Shown here in pieces: positions 1-7,764 of a stretch of DNA of 16,007 nucleotides. The stretch comes from an uncultured Actinomycetes bacterium (lineage in GTDB: Bacteria; Actinomycetota; Actinomycetes; Nanopelagicales; Nanopelagicaceae): assembly GCA_903893085.1 (NCBI GenBank), contig CAITKS010000118.1, positions 1 through 16,007 of the forward strand, read 5' to 3'. Within the stretch, counting starts at the first letter, position 1; each line of letters opens with the position of its first letter. The notes under the pieces were generated by a model that ran no database searches, had not been told where the DNA came from, and worked only from the letters and a program-made list of their open reading frames with translations. The translations under genes were made by a program, and so were the position numbers.

Positions 1-342
1 ATCGTGCGTTCAGCAAACACCTCTCTAATTGCGCTTCTGCCAGTTGGATCCATTCTCTTTGTTGGCGCCGGATTACTTGGCGCCGGAACGTTGAAAGATC
101 TTTCACTGGCACTCTTTATCGGTCTAGCTGTTGGCACCTACTCTTCTATCTTTATCGCTCCACCATTCTTGGCATCGCTTCGCGAAAAAGAGCCTGCTAT
201 GCAAGCGCTTGCAAAGCGTGTGGCATCTCGTGGGGGAGCAAACGTTGAAGTGGCTGCTGCTTCAAGTTCAGCACGTCCGACGATTAGTCCAAGCGTTAAT
301 CGTGGTCCTCGCAATCAACCAAAGCGCAAGGGTCGCAAGTAA
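1..342 (+). CDS. secF: Protein translocase subunit SecF, C-terminal part (5' end outside window)
   Basis: This is the last 113 codons of SecF, an inner-membrane subunit of the SecDF complex that uses the proton gradient to help SecYEG-translocated proteins off the membrane. The reading frame is open from base 1, so the GTG at base 4 is an internal valine, not a start. The visible part begins with a Ser-x-Asn-Thr-Ser-Leu-x-Ala-Leu-Leu-Pro stretch typical of SecF. Two hydrophobic segments follow (about codons 9-28 and 33-52 of the fragment), with the family-typical GAGLLGAGTLKDL loop between them and a YSSIFIAPP end. A hydrophilic tail of about 50 residues ends in a strongly basic cluster (Arg/Lys-rich), presumably cytoplasmic. 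rel starts 42 bases downstream on the same strand. Actinobacteria often have apt (adenine phosphoribosyltransferase) between these two genes; it is absent here. secD and the rest of secF are expected just upstream. Confidence 0.95.
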   Translation: MVRSANTSLIALLPVGSILFVGAGLLGAGTLKDLSLALFIGLAVGTYSSIFIAPPFLASLREKEPAMQALAKRVASRGGANVEVAAASSSARPTISPSVNRGPRNQPKRKGRK

Positions 343-384
343 GGCGAAACAATTGCCTTCGGCGCGCAAATTGGTTGATCACTA

Positions 385-2538
385 ATGGACACCTTGATAG
401 CGCCGTTAATCGCGGCCCTCAAGGAGAGCCATCCGACCAGTCGCCTAGATGATGTAGAACGCGCATATCAGGTAGCAAAGAACGCGCATACAGGCCAGTT
501 ACGTAAATCGGGTGAGGAATATATAACTCATCCTGTTGCAGTGTCACAAATATTGGCTGAACTCGGATTAAACGACGACACAATAATTGCATCACTTCTT
601 CACGATACGGTTGAAGATACGCCGTATTCACTATTTCAATTACGCGCAGACTTCGGTGATGAAATTGCGAATCTAGTTGATGGAGTGACCAAGCTTGATA
701 AGTTAACTTACGGCCCGACCGCCGAGGCCGAAACAGTCCGCAAAATGGTTGTTGCTATGTCTCGCGATATTCGCGTGCTAGTTATCAAGTTGGCTGATCG
801 TCTTCACAACGCCCGCACCTGGAAATTCGTTTCTATTGAAAGTGCTGAACGAAAGGCGCGCGAGACCTTAGACATCTATGCTCCCTTGGCTCATCGTCTT
901 GGTATGAACGCAATCAAATGGGAGTTAGAAGATCTCTCTTTTGAAGTTTTAGAACCCAAAAAGTTTGAAGAGATCTCACGTTTAGTTGCCGAAAGATCTC
1001 CATCTCGTGATGCTCTGACGCAAGAAGTTATCGATGCCGTGCAAAGTGATTTACTTAAGGATTCGGTGGCGGCAACGGTTTCGGGACGGAAGAAGCATTT
1101 CTACAGCGTCTATCAAAAAATGGTGGTTAGAGGTCGAGACTTCAACGATATTTACGATTTGGTTGGAATCCGAGTCCTAGTAAATGATGTTCGCGATTGT
1201 TATGCGGTTTTAGGTTCTATCCACGCAAGGTGGTCTCCAGTACCTGGACGTTTTAAAGATTACATCGCCATGCCAAAATTCAATCTATACCAGTCCTTAC
1301 ATACAACTGTTATTGGACCAAATGGAAAAGCGATCGAGATCCAGATTCGCACTTATGACATGCACTCGCGAGCAGAATTTGGTATCGCTGCACACTGGAA
1401 ATATAAGCAGGGGAGTGAATCTGATTCTTCTTCTCCGGAAATGCTTTGGTTGCGACAGCTTCATGAATGGCAGAAAGAGACTGAAGATCCTTCCGAATTT
1501 TTAGAAGCGCTTCGTTTTGATCTGGGAAGTCCGGAAGTATTTGTATTTACTCCAAAGGGAAGCGTAATCGCCTTGCCTGGTGGTTCTACCCCAGTCGACT
1601 TTGCGTATTCAGTCCACACGGATGTTGGTAGTCGATGCGCAGGAGCTAAGGTAAATGGACGTCTGGTGCCACTTGATACTCGTTTAGTAAACGGTGATGT
1701 AATTGAGATTGTCACCAATAAAAGCGAGCATGCTGGACCTTCGCGTGATTGGCTGAATTTTGTAAAGTCTCCTCGAGCACGATCTAAAATCAAAGCGCAT
1801 TTCAGTAAGGAAAGACGCGAAGAAGCTATCGATGCTGGTCGCGAATCAATAGCTCGTCAAATGCGCAAAGCGGGACTGCCTTTGCAAAAGATTTTCGCAG
1901 GGCACTCACTTCTTGAATTAGCGCACGACCTGCGTTATCCAGATATCTCTGCGCTCTACAGCGCAATTGGCGACGGTCATGTTTCCGCGGCTTCAATCAT
2001 CGACAAATTAGTTGTGGCTTTAGGGGTAGAGGATTCGCATCCTGAACCTACGATGGAGCAGGCGCCAACGGATTCGCATGTAGTTCGACGCTCAAGTAAC
2101 GCCATTGAAGTAGAAGGTGTTGGTGATGTGCTCGTTAAATTGGCTCGTTGTTGCACGCCAGTGCCAGGAGATCCCATAGTTGGCTTCATCACTAAAGGCA
2201 GTGGGATTTCGGTGCACCGTGAGGACTGTATAAATGCGGCAGATTTAAAAACCAATCAAGGCGAACGCATTGCCAAAGTTAAATGGTTGGCAGGTGCTGG
2301 CAGTGTCTTCTTGGTCAACATCCAAGTTGAAGCGCTAGATCGTTCCAGATTGTTGGCCGATGTCACACGTGCGCTTTCAGAGCAGCATGTGAATATTCTT
2401 AGCGCTGCGGTAAATACATCGAAAGATCGCACGGCGATATCAAAATTTACATTCGAAATGGCGGATGCCACCCATTTGGATTCAGTACTAGCAGCGGTTA
2501 GAGCTGTTGAAGGCGTCTATGACGTCTATCGAAATTAA
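385..2538 (+). CDS. rel: Bifunctional (p)ppGpp synthetase/hydrolase, RelA/SpoT (Rel) family
   Basis: The product makes and degrades the alarmone (p)ppGpp, the signal of the stringent response, in the cytoplasm and on ribosomes. At 717 residues it has the full length of a long RSH protein. Domains in order: a hydrolase HD domain with HDTVED at residues 73-78 (catalytic His73-Asp74); a synthetase domain with the G-loop region GRKKHFYSVYQKM and an RFKD motif at 289-292; a TGS domain from about 384 to 446; a helical stretch; a zinc-finger/CC domain with Cys589-Cys590; and a C-terminal ACT domain from about 640. In this family RxKD marks bifunctional Rel, whereas monofunctional RelA has ExDD. Both catalytic motifs are intact, so both activities are predicted. 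The ATG at 385 fits the family N-terminus, but its ribosome binding site is weak. The stop overlaps the stop of the convergent DUF349 gene by 4 bases. Some databases would name it relA. Confidence 0.97.
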   Translation: MDTLIAPLIAALKESHPTSRLDDVERAYQVAKNAHTGQLRKSGEEYITHPVAVSQILAELGLNDDTIIASLLHDTVEDTPYSLFQLRADFGDEIANLVDGVTKLDKLTYGPTAEAETVRKMVVAMSRDIRVLVIKLADRLHNARTWKFVSIESAERKARETLDIYAPLAHRLGMNAIKWELEDLSFEVLEPKKFEEISRLVAERSPSRDALTQEVIDAVQSDLLKDSVAATVSGRKKHFYSVYQKMVVRGRDFNDIYDLVGIRVLVNDVRDCYAVLGSIHARWSPVPGRFKDYIAMPKFNLYQSLHTTVIGPNGKAIEIQIRTYDMHSRAEFGIAAHWKYKQGSESDSSSPEMLWLRQLHEWQKETEDPSEFLEALRFDLGSPEVFVFTPKGSVIALPGGSTPVDFAYSVHTDVGSRCAGAKVNGRLVPLDTRLVNGDVIEIVTNKSEHAGPSRDWLNFVKSPRARSKIKAHFSKERREEAIDAGRESIARQMRKAGLPLQKIFAGHSLLELAHDLRYPDISALYSAIGDGHVSAASIIDKLVVALGVEDSHPEPTMEQAPTDSHVVRRSSNAIEVEGVGDVLVKLARCCTPVPGDPIVGFITKGSGISVHREDCINAADLKTNQGERIAKVKWLAGAGSVFLVNIQVEALDRSRLLADVTRALSEQHVNILSAAVNTSKDRTAISKFTFEMADATHLDSVLAAVRAVEGVYDVYRN

Positions 2539-3854
2539 TTAAATTCAGCGAGCGACTTTTCAGCCTCTGCGAGCCAGACTTTACGGGCTTCGGCCGAATC
2601 TAGCGCTTCTTTCGCTTTCTTTTCATTTCCTACAGATTTAGATTTAGCAGCAATCTTTTCGTAGTTAGCAATTGAATCGGAAAGTTGCTTTACAACATCT
2701 GCAGCGCGTGCTTTGGCAGCAGGATCAGTCTTCCGCCAAATCTCAGCTTCAGCACTCTTGATGGCTTCTTCCACCTTGGCAACTCGCGCATCAAGTGCTG
2801 CGCGCTTATCGCGGTGCGTGATTCCAATTTTCTCCCAAGAACGTGAGAGTTCGCGGAAGGCGTTCTTGGCTTCCTTCACATCAGTAAATGGAACCAAAGC
2901 TTCGATTTGAACGATTAATTCTTCGCGCTTGGCCAAGTTAGCAACCATGGATACTTCACGCTTTTCTAAATCAGCGTTCTTAGTTGTAAAGAATTGATCT
3001 TGTGCGGCCTTGAACTTTGCCCATAGTTTGGCATCATCACTTGGCTTGCCACGTCCGGCTGCTTTCCACTGATCCATCAAAGTCTTGAACTTACGTGCTG
3101 TTGCAATCCAGTCTGTTGAAGTTGCAAGTGCGGTTGCTTGCTCAACTAGCGCCTTCTTAGCAGCCGAAACCTTTGCGGTGGTCTCTTCCAGATTGGCAAA
3201 GTGAGTGCGGCGACGCTTATCGAACTTATTGCGAGATGCCGAGAATCGCTTCCATAAGTCAGCGTCGGCTTTCTTATCTAAACGGGGCGCAGATTTCCAT
3301 TCGTCGAGGAGCGTCTTAAGTCGATCACCGGTTACTTTCCAATTCTCGGAAAGAGCCAATGACTCTGCTTCTGCAACTATTTTTTCCTTTTCAACAGCTA
3401 CTTGTTCACGGCGAGCAGCCTTGGCTGCTGCTTCAGCGGCCTTCTTAGCCTCATAAGCTTCGCGATGACCTTCGATAAGAGGTTCAATCTGTTCTACAGA
3501 AAGGGCAAGTGCCGCTAGATCACCAACACCATTTAATTCGCGGACTTGTTGACGCAATTTCTTTACAGCCTCATATGCATCATCTGGAACCACCGCACCA
3601 CTTGTAATGCGAGCTGCAGTTAGCGCAACTTCTGAAGCCACGGCTTCGAATTTGCGAACAAAATATTGGAGAGCTTCTTCTGCGGTCTTGCCGGGATATG
3701 AACCAACTGCTTTTTCACCTTCGGATGTGCGAACATAAACTGTTCCATCATCTGCGACTCGACCGAACTTTGATGGATCTCCTATGAGTGCAGATGCTGC
3801 ACTGGCATTGGCTGGTGTGATGTTGATAGATCCTGGATTAATTTGTTCGGTCAT
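2535..3854 (-). CDS. DUF349 domain-containing protein
   Basis: This is a 439-residue, highly charged, mostly helical cytoplasmic protein with no signal peptide or membrane segment. The N-terminus (about 29-70: FGRVADDGTVYVRTSEGEK and following) matches the conserved start of actinobacterial DUF349 proteins. An Ala/Glu/Lys-rich stretch at about 130-165 looks like a coiled coil. Three DUF349-like repeats follow at roughly 171-215, 248-293 and 325-370. The first two share a W-x(n)-LLDEWK/LMDQWK ... LWxxFxAxxxxF pattern; the third is degenerate (SRSWEKIG). The family's biochemical function is not established, and I do not assign one. It is the only minus-strand gene here. The ATG at 3854-3852 is preceded by AAAGGGA with a 6-base spacer, which supports this start. 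It lies next to rel in many actinobacteria, which is suggestive but not proof of a functional link. Confidence 0.93.
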   Translation of the reverse strand: MTEQINPGSINITPANASAASALIGDPSKFGRVADDGTVYVRTSEGEKAVGSYPGKTAEEALQYFVRKFEAVASEVALTAARITSGAVVPDDAYEAVKKLRQQVRELNGVGDLAALALSVEQIEPLIEGHREAYEAKKAAEAAAKAARREQVAVEKEKIVAEAESLALSENWKVTGDRLKTLLDEWKSAPRLDKKADADLWKRFSASRNKFDKRRRTHFANLEETTAKVSAAKKALVEQATALATSTDWIATARKFKTLMDQWKAAGRGKPSDDAKLWAKFKAAQDQFFTTKNADLEKREVSMVANLAKREELIVQIEALVPFTDVKEAKNAFRELSRSWEKIGITHRDKRAALDARVAKVEEAIKSAEAEIWRKTDPAAKARAADVVKQLSDSIANYEKIAAKSKSVGNEKKAKEALDSAEARKVWLAEAEKSLAEFN

Positions 3855-3860
3855 GGTTTT

Positions 3861-3867
3861 TCCCTTT
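3861..3867 (-). promoter_or_regulatory. Ribosome binding site of the DUF349 gene
   Basis: Read on the minus strand, AAAGGGA lies 6 bases before the ATG at 3854-3852. It is a partial match to the Shine-Dalgarno consensus (AGGG core) and fixes the start of the minus-strand gene. Confidence 0.6.
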
Positions 3868-3983
3868 CAGCGCGTCGGCAATTCGCCTTCGTTGTTTGAG
3901 TGTGCAGATGAGGTCTTGCGGAGATAAAAGGTACCCTGTCTTACTTATCGGGGAAAGTTCGCGCTCAAAATAAGTCGAAAATA

Positions 3984-3993
3984 GGGGTGATCT
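3984..3993 (+). promoter_or_regulatory. Extended Shine-Dalgarno site of the metallo-hydrolase gene
   Basis: GGGGTGATCT directly precedes the ATG at 3995. It matches the complement of the 16S rRNA 3' end (AGGAGGTGATC) not only in the usual GGAGG core but through the following TGATC. Aligned on the core, the spacer is about 7 bases. It strongly supports the start at 3995. Confidence 0.7.
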
Positions 3994-3994
3994 A

Positions 3995-4651
3995 ATGTTG
4001 GTGACTTCTTTCATCGCCCCCATGTTCGCCACAAATTGTTGGGTTATCGCAGGCGGCCCGAATCAAGAGTGCATCATTGTTGACCCAGGTATGCCAGATA
4101 TTTCTCATGAAATTACCTCCCTGGTGTCCCAGCATGGACTTAAGCCAATTGCAACACTTATTACTCATGGCCATTTAGACCACACCTTTTCGGTTAAACC
4201 GCTAGCTGATGGTTATGGGATTGCTGCATATATTCATTCTGAAGATCGCGATCTTTTATTGCGTCCGCAAGGAGCGCACGGTGTGGAATTTTTAGCAACA
4301 TTGGATGCTATGAATTTTGAAGAGCCGAAAGAAGTGAAGAATTTACGCCACGGTGATCAAATTGAAATTCTGGATATGAAGATCACCGCAATCCACGCCC
4401 CTGGCCACACTCGAGGCAGCACGATGTTTACGATTAATGATGAAGTTTTAGTAAGCGGAGATGTCCTCTTTGCTGGATCTATCGGACGCACCGACTTGCC
4501 ATCAGGTTCGCATGAAGCGATGCAAAAAACGTTAAAAACAAGAGTTCTGCCGCTCAGTGATGACTATCGGGTGCTACCAGGACACGGCCCAGAGACAACA
4601 ATTAAATTCGAGCGAAAAAATAATCCTTATCTGAAAGAATTGCGCCTATGA
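3995..4651 (+). CDS. Metallo-beta-lactamase-fold hydrolase, glyoxalase II-like
   Basis: This is a 218-residue cytoplasmic metallo-hydrolase. All the metal ligands of the fold are visible: T-H-G-H-L-D-H at 57-63 (His58, His60, Asp62, His63), His138 in APGHTRG, Asp156 in [14 protein letters not shown], and His197 in LPGHGPETT. The SGDxLFxxSIGRTD and LPGHGP blocks are typical of the short glyoxalase-II-like (YcbL-type) subgroup, which hydrolyses thioesters. The true substrate cannot be read from the sequence, and glutathione would be unexpected in an actinobacterium, so the common 'hydroxyacylglutathione hydrolase' name should be treated with caution. It overlaps hisS by the four bases ATGA, indicating translational coupling. 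Its placement before hisS is common in actinobacteria. A peptidyl-prolyl isomerase gene that often sits on its upstream side is absent. Confidence 0.93.
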   Translation: MLVTSFIAPMFATNCWVIAGGPNQECIIVDPGMPDISHEITSLVSQHGLKPIATLITHGHLDHTFSVKPLADGYGIAAYIHSEDRDLLLRPQGAHGVEFLATLDAMNFEEPKEVKNLRHGDQIEILDMKITAIHAPGHTRGSTMFTINDEVLVSGDVLFAGSIGRTDLPSGSHEAMQKTLKTRVLPLSDDYRVLPGHGPETTIKFERKNNPYLKELRL

Positions 4652-5910
4652 AGTACGAAAAGATTCAAGCGCCTAAAGGAGTCAGCGAATATGCTCCACC
4701 GATTTCTGCTGCCTTCGAATGGGTTCGCGAATCGTTGATTGCTCCAGCAAAAATGGCTGGATATCAATTAATGGAACTTCCGGTGTTCGAAGACACTGCA
4801 CTCTTCTCACGCGGAGTTGGTGAATCCACAGATGTTGTGAGCAAAGAGATGTACACCTTTGAGGATCGCGGTGGTCGTTCGATTACTTTACGTCCAGAAG
4901 GTACTGCCGGCGTGATGAGAGCTGTTATTGAAAAAGGTTTGGATCGCGGACAGTTACCAGTAAAAGTTTGGTATTCAGGTGCGTTCTTTAGAGCCGAGAG
5001 ACCGCAGGCTGGACGCTATCGACAGTTCTACCAAGTAGGAATAGAAGCAATTGGCGTGGATGACCCCGCTATTGACGCAGAAGTAATCGCAATCGCCGAT
5101 CAAGGTTTCAAATCACTTGGCTTGCGTAACTATCGCCTTGAAATCACATCGCTTGGAGATAATCAATCCCGCGCAGCACATCGTGTTGATCTGTTGAAAT
5201 TTATAGCAACCTTAGATTTAGATGAAGCAACTCAAGCTCGTGCTGCAATTAATCCGCTGCGACTATTCGATGATAAACGCCCGGAGATGCAGTCGGCGAT
5301 GTCAAAAGCCCCTTTGCTGCTTGATTATCTCTCAAAAGAATCTGCTGATAATTTCGCGCAGGTCAAAAGTTATCTCGATCAACTTAAGATTTCTTACATT
5401 GTTAATCCCCGAATGGTTCGTGGCTTGGATTACTACACGGGTACAACTTTTGAATTCATTCATGAAGGATTGGGCGCACAGTCTGGCATCGGTGGTGGCG
5501 GTCGTTATGACGGTCTGATGGAAATTCTCGGCGGGCAGGCTCTCTCGGGAATCGGATTTGGACTTGGAGTTGATCGCGCTCTTCTTGCAGCGCAGTCAGA
5601 AGGTGTATTGGTTGAAAATCAATTTTCATCTGATTTATTTATAATTCCACTTGGTGATAATCAAAAATCAGTTGCTTTGTCTTTGGCTACCGAGTTACGC
5701 CTTGCAGGAATTCGGACAGAGATTGCCTTCGGAGATCGAGCGCTAAAAGGTGCCATGAAGGCAGCCGATAAGAGCGGCTCTCGTTATGTAATCGTGCTTG
5801 GAGATTCCGAGGTCTCATCGGGTACGGTTGAACTCAAACGCATGAGCGATGGCGCCACTTCATCGGTTAAGATTGGCGAATTGCAGAAAGCTCTAATCGG
5901 AGCGATCTGA
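4648..5910 (+). CDS. hisS: Histidine--tRNA ligase
   Basis: The product is a class II synthetase that charges tRNA-His with histidine in the cytoplasm. It is 420 residues, normal for bacterial HisRS. Visible landmarks: the N-terminal [10 protein letters not shown], the [13 protein letters not shown] block at 81-93, motif 2 around 109-136 ([28 protein letters not shown]), the histidine-binding [13 protein letters not shown] motif starting at Arg258, motif 3 GFGLGVDR at 303-310, and a C-terminal anticodon-binding domain from about 325 to the end. The start overlaps the stop of the preceding hydrolase gene (ATGA), and no clear Shine-Dalgarno is present, so translation is probably coupled. aspS follows after 32 bases, an arrangement conserved in many bacteria. 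The family assignment is secure. I see no deviation in the active-site motifs. Confidence 0.98.
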   Translation: MKYEKIQAPKGVSEYAPPISAAFEWVRESLIAPAKMAGYQLMELPVFEDTALFSRGVGESTDVVSKEMYTFEDRGGRSITLRPEGTAGVMRAVIEKGLDRGQLPVKVWYSGAFFRAERPQAGRYRQFYQVGIEAIGVDDPAIDAEVIAIADQGFKSLGLRNYRLEITSLGDNQSRAAHRVDLLKFIATLDLDEATQARAAINPLRLFDDKRPEMQSAMSKAPLLLDYLSKESADNFAQVKSYLDQLKISYIVNPRMVRGLDYYTGTTFEFIHEGLGAQSGIGGGGRYDGLMEILGGQALSGIGFGLGVDRALLAAQSEGVLVENQFSSDLFIIPLGDNQKSVALSLATELRLAGIRTEIAFGDRALKGAMKAADKSGSRYVIVLGDSEVSSGTVELKRMSDGATSSVKIGELQKALIGAI

Positions 5911-5942
5911 GAATTTTTATTTTCTAAGGCGGATTTTCTCAA

Positions 5943-7691
5943 ATGTTAAGAACTCACGATGCGGGTGCGCTGCGAGCATCCCACGCTGGTCAGAAGGTTT
6001 CATTGGCTGGTTGGGTGGCGCGACGCCGCGATCATGGCGGAGTCGCATTTATTGATCTGCGCGATGCCACCGGATCTGTTCAAGTAGTAATCCGTGATGA
6101 GGCGTTGGCCGGTTCGCTACGTGCCGAATGGTGCTTGCAAATTACAGGCGAAGTTGTCTTACGTCCCGAAGGTAATGCAAACTCCGCCCTTCCGACTGGC
6201 GCCATCGAAGTTATGGGAGATGACATTAAGGTGCTGAGCGAATCAGCAGCATTACCATTTCCTGTCGATAGCGGAAACGATTCTGAAATATCTGAGGAAG
6301 TTCGACTGAAGTATCGATACCTTGATCTACGTCGCGAAAAGCCAGCGGCAAACTTACGACTACGCTCTAAGGTGACTTCAACCATTAGACGCGTAATGGA
6401 AGATTTAGATTTCCTCGAAATCGAAACTCCTTACCTAACACGTAGCACACCTGAAGGAGCGCGCGATTTTCTAGTTCCGGTTCGCCTCCAGCCAGGCAGT
6501 TGGTACGCGTTGCCGCAATCTCCACAATTGTTTAAGCAACTTTTGATGGTTGCCGGTATGGAGCGGTATTACCAAATTGCTCGTTGTTTCCGTGACGAGG
6601 ATTTCCGCGCAGATCGTCAACCAGAATTTACACAACTCGATATCGAGATGTCCTTTATTGATCAAGCAGATATTTTGGCTGTGGCAGAAAAACTCTTGGT
6701 GAAGATATGGAAGGAAGCGGTTGGATACGAGATTCCGACTCCGATTCGCCACATGACATATGCCGATGCGATGGCGAACTACGGATCAGATAAACCAGAT
6801 CTGCGTTTTGATCTCAAACTCGTCGAACAAACTCAGTTCTTCGCTAAAACTGAATTCCGCGTATTCCAAGCCCCTTATGTCGGAAGCGTCGTCATGCCAG
6901 GTGGTGCATCCTCTCCTCGTCGTGAATTAGATGCTTGGCAGGATTGGGCGAAGGCACGCGGCGCTAAAGGTTTGGCATACATATTGGTAAATGAAGATGG
7001 AACTCTTGGTGGGCCTGTCTCGAAAAATATTTCTGAAGCCGAACAAAGTGGAATCGTCTCAGCCGCTGGCGCTAAGGCCGGAGATGCAATCTTCTTCGCA
7101 GCGGGAGAACGAAGTGCAGCACTTTCACTTCTTGGTGCTGTTCGCCTTGAGATTGGCAAGCGCTGTAATTTGATTAACGAAGGTGCCTGGGAATTTCTCT
7201 GGGTAGTAGATGCTCCTATGTTTGAGCCAACCGATAATGGTGGATGGACTGCTGTTCATCATCCATTTACAGGACCTAAGCCAGAGTTTGCATCAAGTTT
7301 TGCAAAAGACCCAGCTAACGCACTTGCTTATGCTTATGACATTGTTCTTAACGGAACCGAACTTGGCGGCGGTTCTATTCGTATCCACGATCGCCAGATT
7401 CAGAAAGACGTGTTTACTGTAATCGGTTTAAGTGATGAGGAAGCAACAAGTAAGTTCGGATTTTTACTTGAAGCATTTAATTACGGCCCACCTCCACATG
7501 GCGGAATTGCTTTGGGCCTTGATCGTGTCTGCGCACTGTTAACAGGCAGTGATTCGATTCGTGAAGTCATAGCCTTTCCAAAGACAGCTAGCGGGGGAGA
7601 CCCACTTACAGGAGCGCCTACTCCAATCACTCCGGCACAGCGAAAAGAGAGCGGAATAGATGGCGTAGCGAAGGTCGAAAGCAAAGGCTAA
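5943..7691 (+). CDS. aspS: Aspartate--tRNA ligase, probably non-discriminating (Asp/Asn)
   Basis: The product is a 582-residue bacterial-type class II synthetase. It has an N-terminal OB-fold anticodon-binding domain (about 1-105), a catalytic core interrupted by the bacterial GAD insertion (about 290-400), motif 2 with [18 protein letters not shown] (Arg217 onward), the GGSIRIHD block, and motif 3 [10 protein letters not shown] at 519-528. His31 in RRRDHGG is the residue reported for non-discriminating AspRS (as in Pseudomonas and mycobacteria), where E. coli has leucine. Such enzymes also make Asp-tRNA-Asn, which GatCAB then amidates; this specificity is inferred. AAGGCGGA at 5926-5933 precedes the ATG with a 9-base spacer. 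Co-transcription with hisS is likely, since the 32-base gap holds no credible terminator. The next gene begins 73 bases after the stop. Confidence 0.97.
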   Translation: MLRTHDAGALRASHAGQKVSLAGWVARRRDHGGVAFIDLRDATGSVQVVIRDEALAGSLRAEWCLQITGEVVLRPEGNANSALPTGAIEVMGDDIKVLSESAALPFPVDSGNDSEISEEVRLKYRYLDLRREKPAANLRLRSKVTSTIRRVMEDLDFLEIETPYLTRSTPEGARDFLVPVRLQPGSWYALPQSPQLFKQLLMVAGMERYYQIARCFRDEDFRADRQPEFTQLDIEMSFIDQADILAVAEKLLVKIWKEAVGYEIPTPIRHMTYADAMANYGSDKPDLRFDLKLVEQTQFFAKTEFRVFQAPYVGSVVMPGGASSPRRELDAWQDWAKARGAKGLAYILVNEDGTLGGPVSKNISEAEQSGIVSAAGAKAGDAIFFAAGERSAALSLLGAVRLEIGKRCNLINEGAWEFLWVVDAPMFEPTDNGGWTAVHHPFTGPKPEFASSFAKDPANALAYAYDIVLNGTELGGGSIRIHDRQIQKDVFTVIGLSDEEATSKFGFLLEAFNYGPPPHGGIALGLDRVCALLTGSDSIREVIAFPKTASGGDPLTGAPTPITPAQRKESGIDGVAKVESKG

Positions 7692-7701
7692 GACCCATCT
7701 C

Positions 7702-7710
7702 AGGTAGGCT
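7702..7710 (+). promoter_or_regulatory. Candidate promoter -10 box for the DUF948-alaS operon
   Basis: AGGTAGGCT contains TAGGCT, a good actinobacterial TANNNT -10 hexamer, in the 73-base gap after aspS. It would place the transcription start near 7717 and leave a leader of about 48 bases. No recognisable -35 lies 16-19 bases upstream. The same AGGTA..CT form occurs at 3929-3937 before the hydrolase-hisS group. I see no terminator hairpin for aspS in this gap, so read-through from upstream is also possible. Confidence 0.4.
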
Positions 7711-7750
7711 TCACTACAAGTTAATTTTTCGAGTTTGAGCTAGATCAAGT

Positions 7751-7760
7751 GAGAGGTGAT
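7751..7760 (+). promoter_or_regulatory. Shine-Dalgarno site that decides the DUF948 start
   Basis: GAGAGGTGAT matches the 16S 3'-end complement over most of its length and lies just before the ATG at 7765, with about 9 bases between the AGG core and the start. The alternative in-frame GTG at 7756 falls inside this site, so it cannot be the start served by it. Confidence 0.7.
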
Positions 7761-7764
7761 TGAA

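Larger units (their letters stand above)
3855..3994. promoter_or_regulatory. Divergent intergenic region with candidate overlapping -10 boxes
   Basis: These 140 bases separate the minus-strand DUF349 gene from the plus-strand hydrolase-hisS-aspS group, so at least one promoter for each direction should lie here. The best -10 candidates follow the actinobacterial TANNNT pattern and sit on a GGTACC core: TACCCT at 3932-3937 on the plus strand and TACCTT (3933-3928) on the minus strand. They would give leaders of about 50 bases (plus) and 65 bases (minus). The -35 match is poor on both sides. I see no riboswitch or T-box-like leader for hisS, and no open reading frame of note. The boxes are inferred by eye. 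Confidence 0.4.

Noticed and set aside
341..359. Small inverted repeat AAGGC ... GCCTT just after the secF stop.
   Set aside because: The stem is only 5 pairs (7 with a bulge), AT-rich at its ends, and not followed by a T-run, so it is not a credible intrinsic terminator or attenuator.
1461..1793. A 110-codon open frame on the minus strand inside rel.
   Set aside because: It is antisense to the TGS domain region of Rel, which is strongly conserved, and has no promoter or ribosome binding site.
3855..3994. Possible T-box or riboswitch leader before the hisS group.
   Set aside because: The leader from the candidate start is only about 50 bases, with no T-box sequence or long hairpins.
5911..5942. 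T-rich gap between hisS and aspS as a possible terminator.
   Set aside because: There is no G/C stem before the T-rich stretch, and a ribosome binding site for aspS follows; read-through is more likely.
7756..7764. GTG start for the DUF948 gene at 7756.
   Set aside because: The GTG is part of the Shine-Dalgarno sequence that serves the ATG at 7765.
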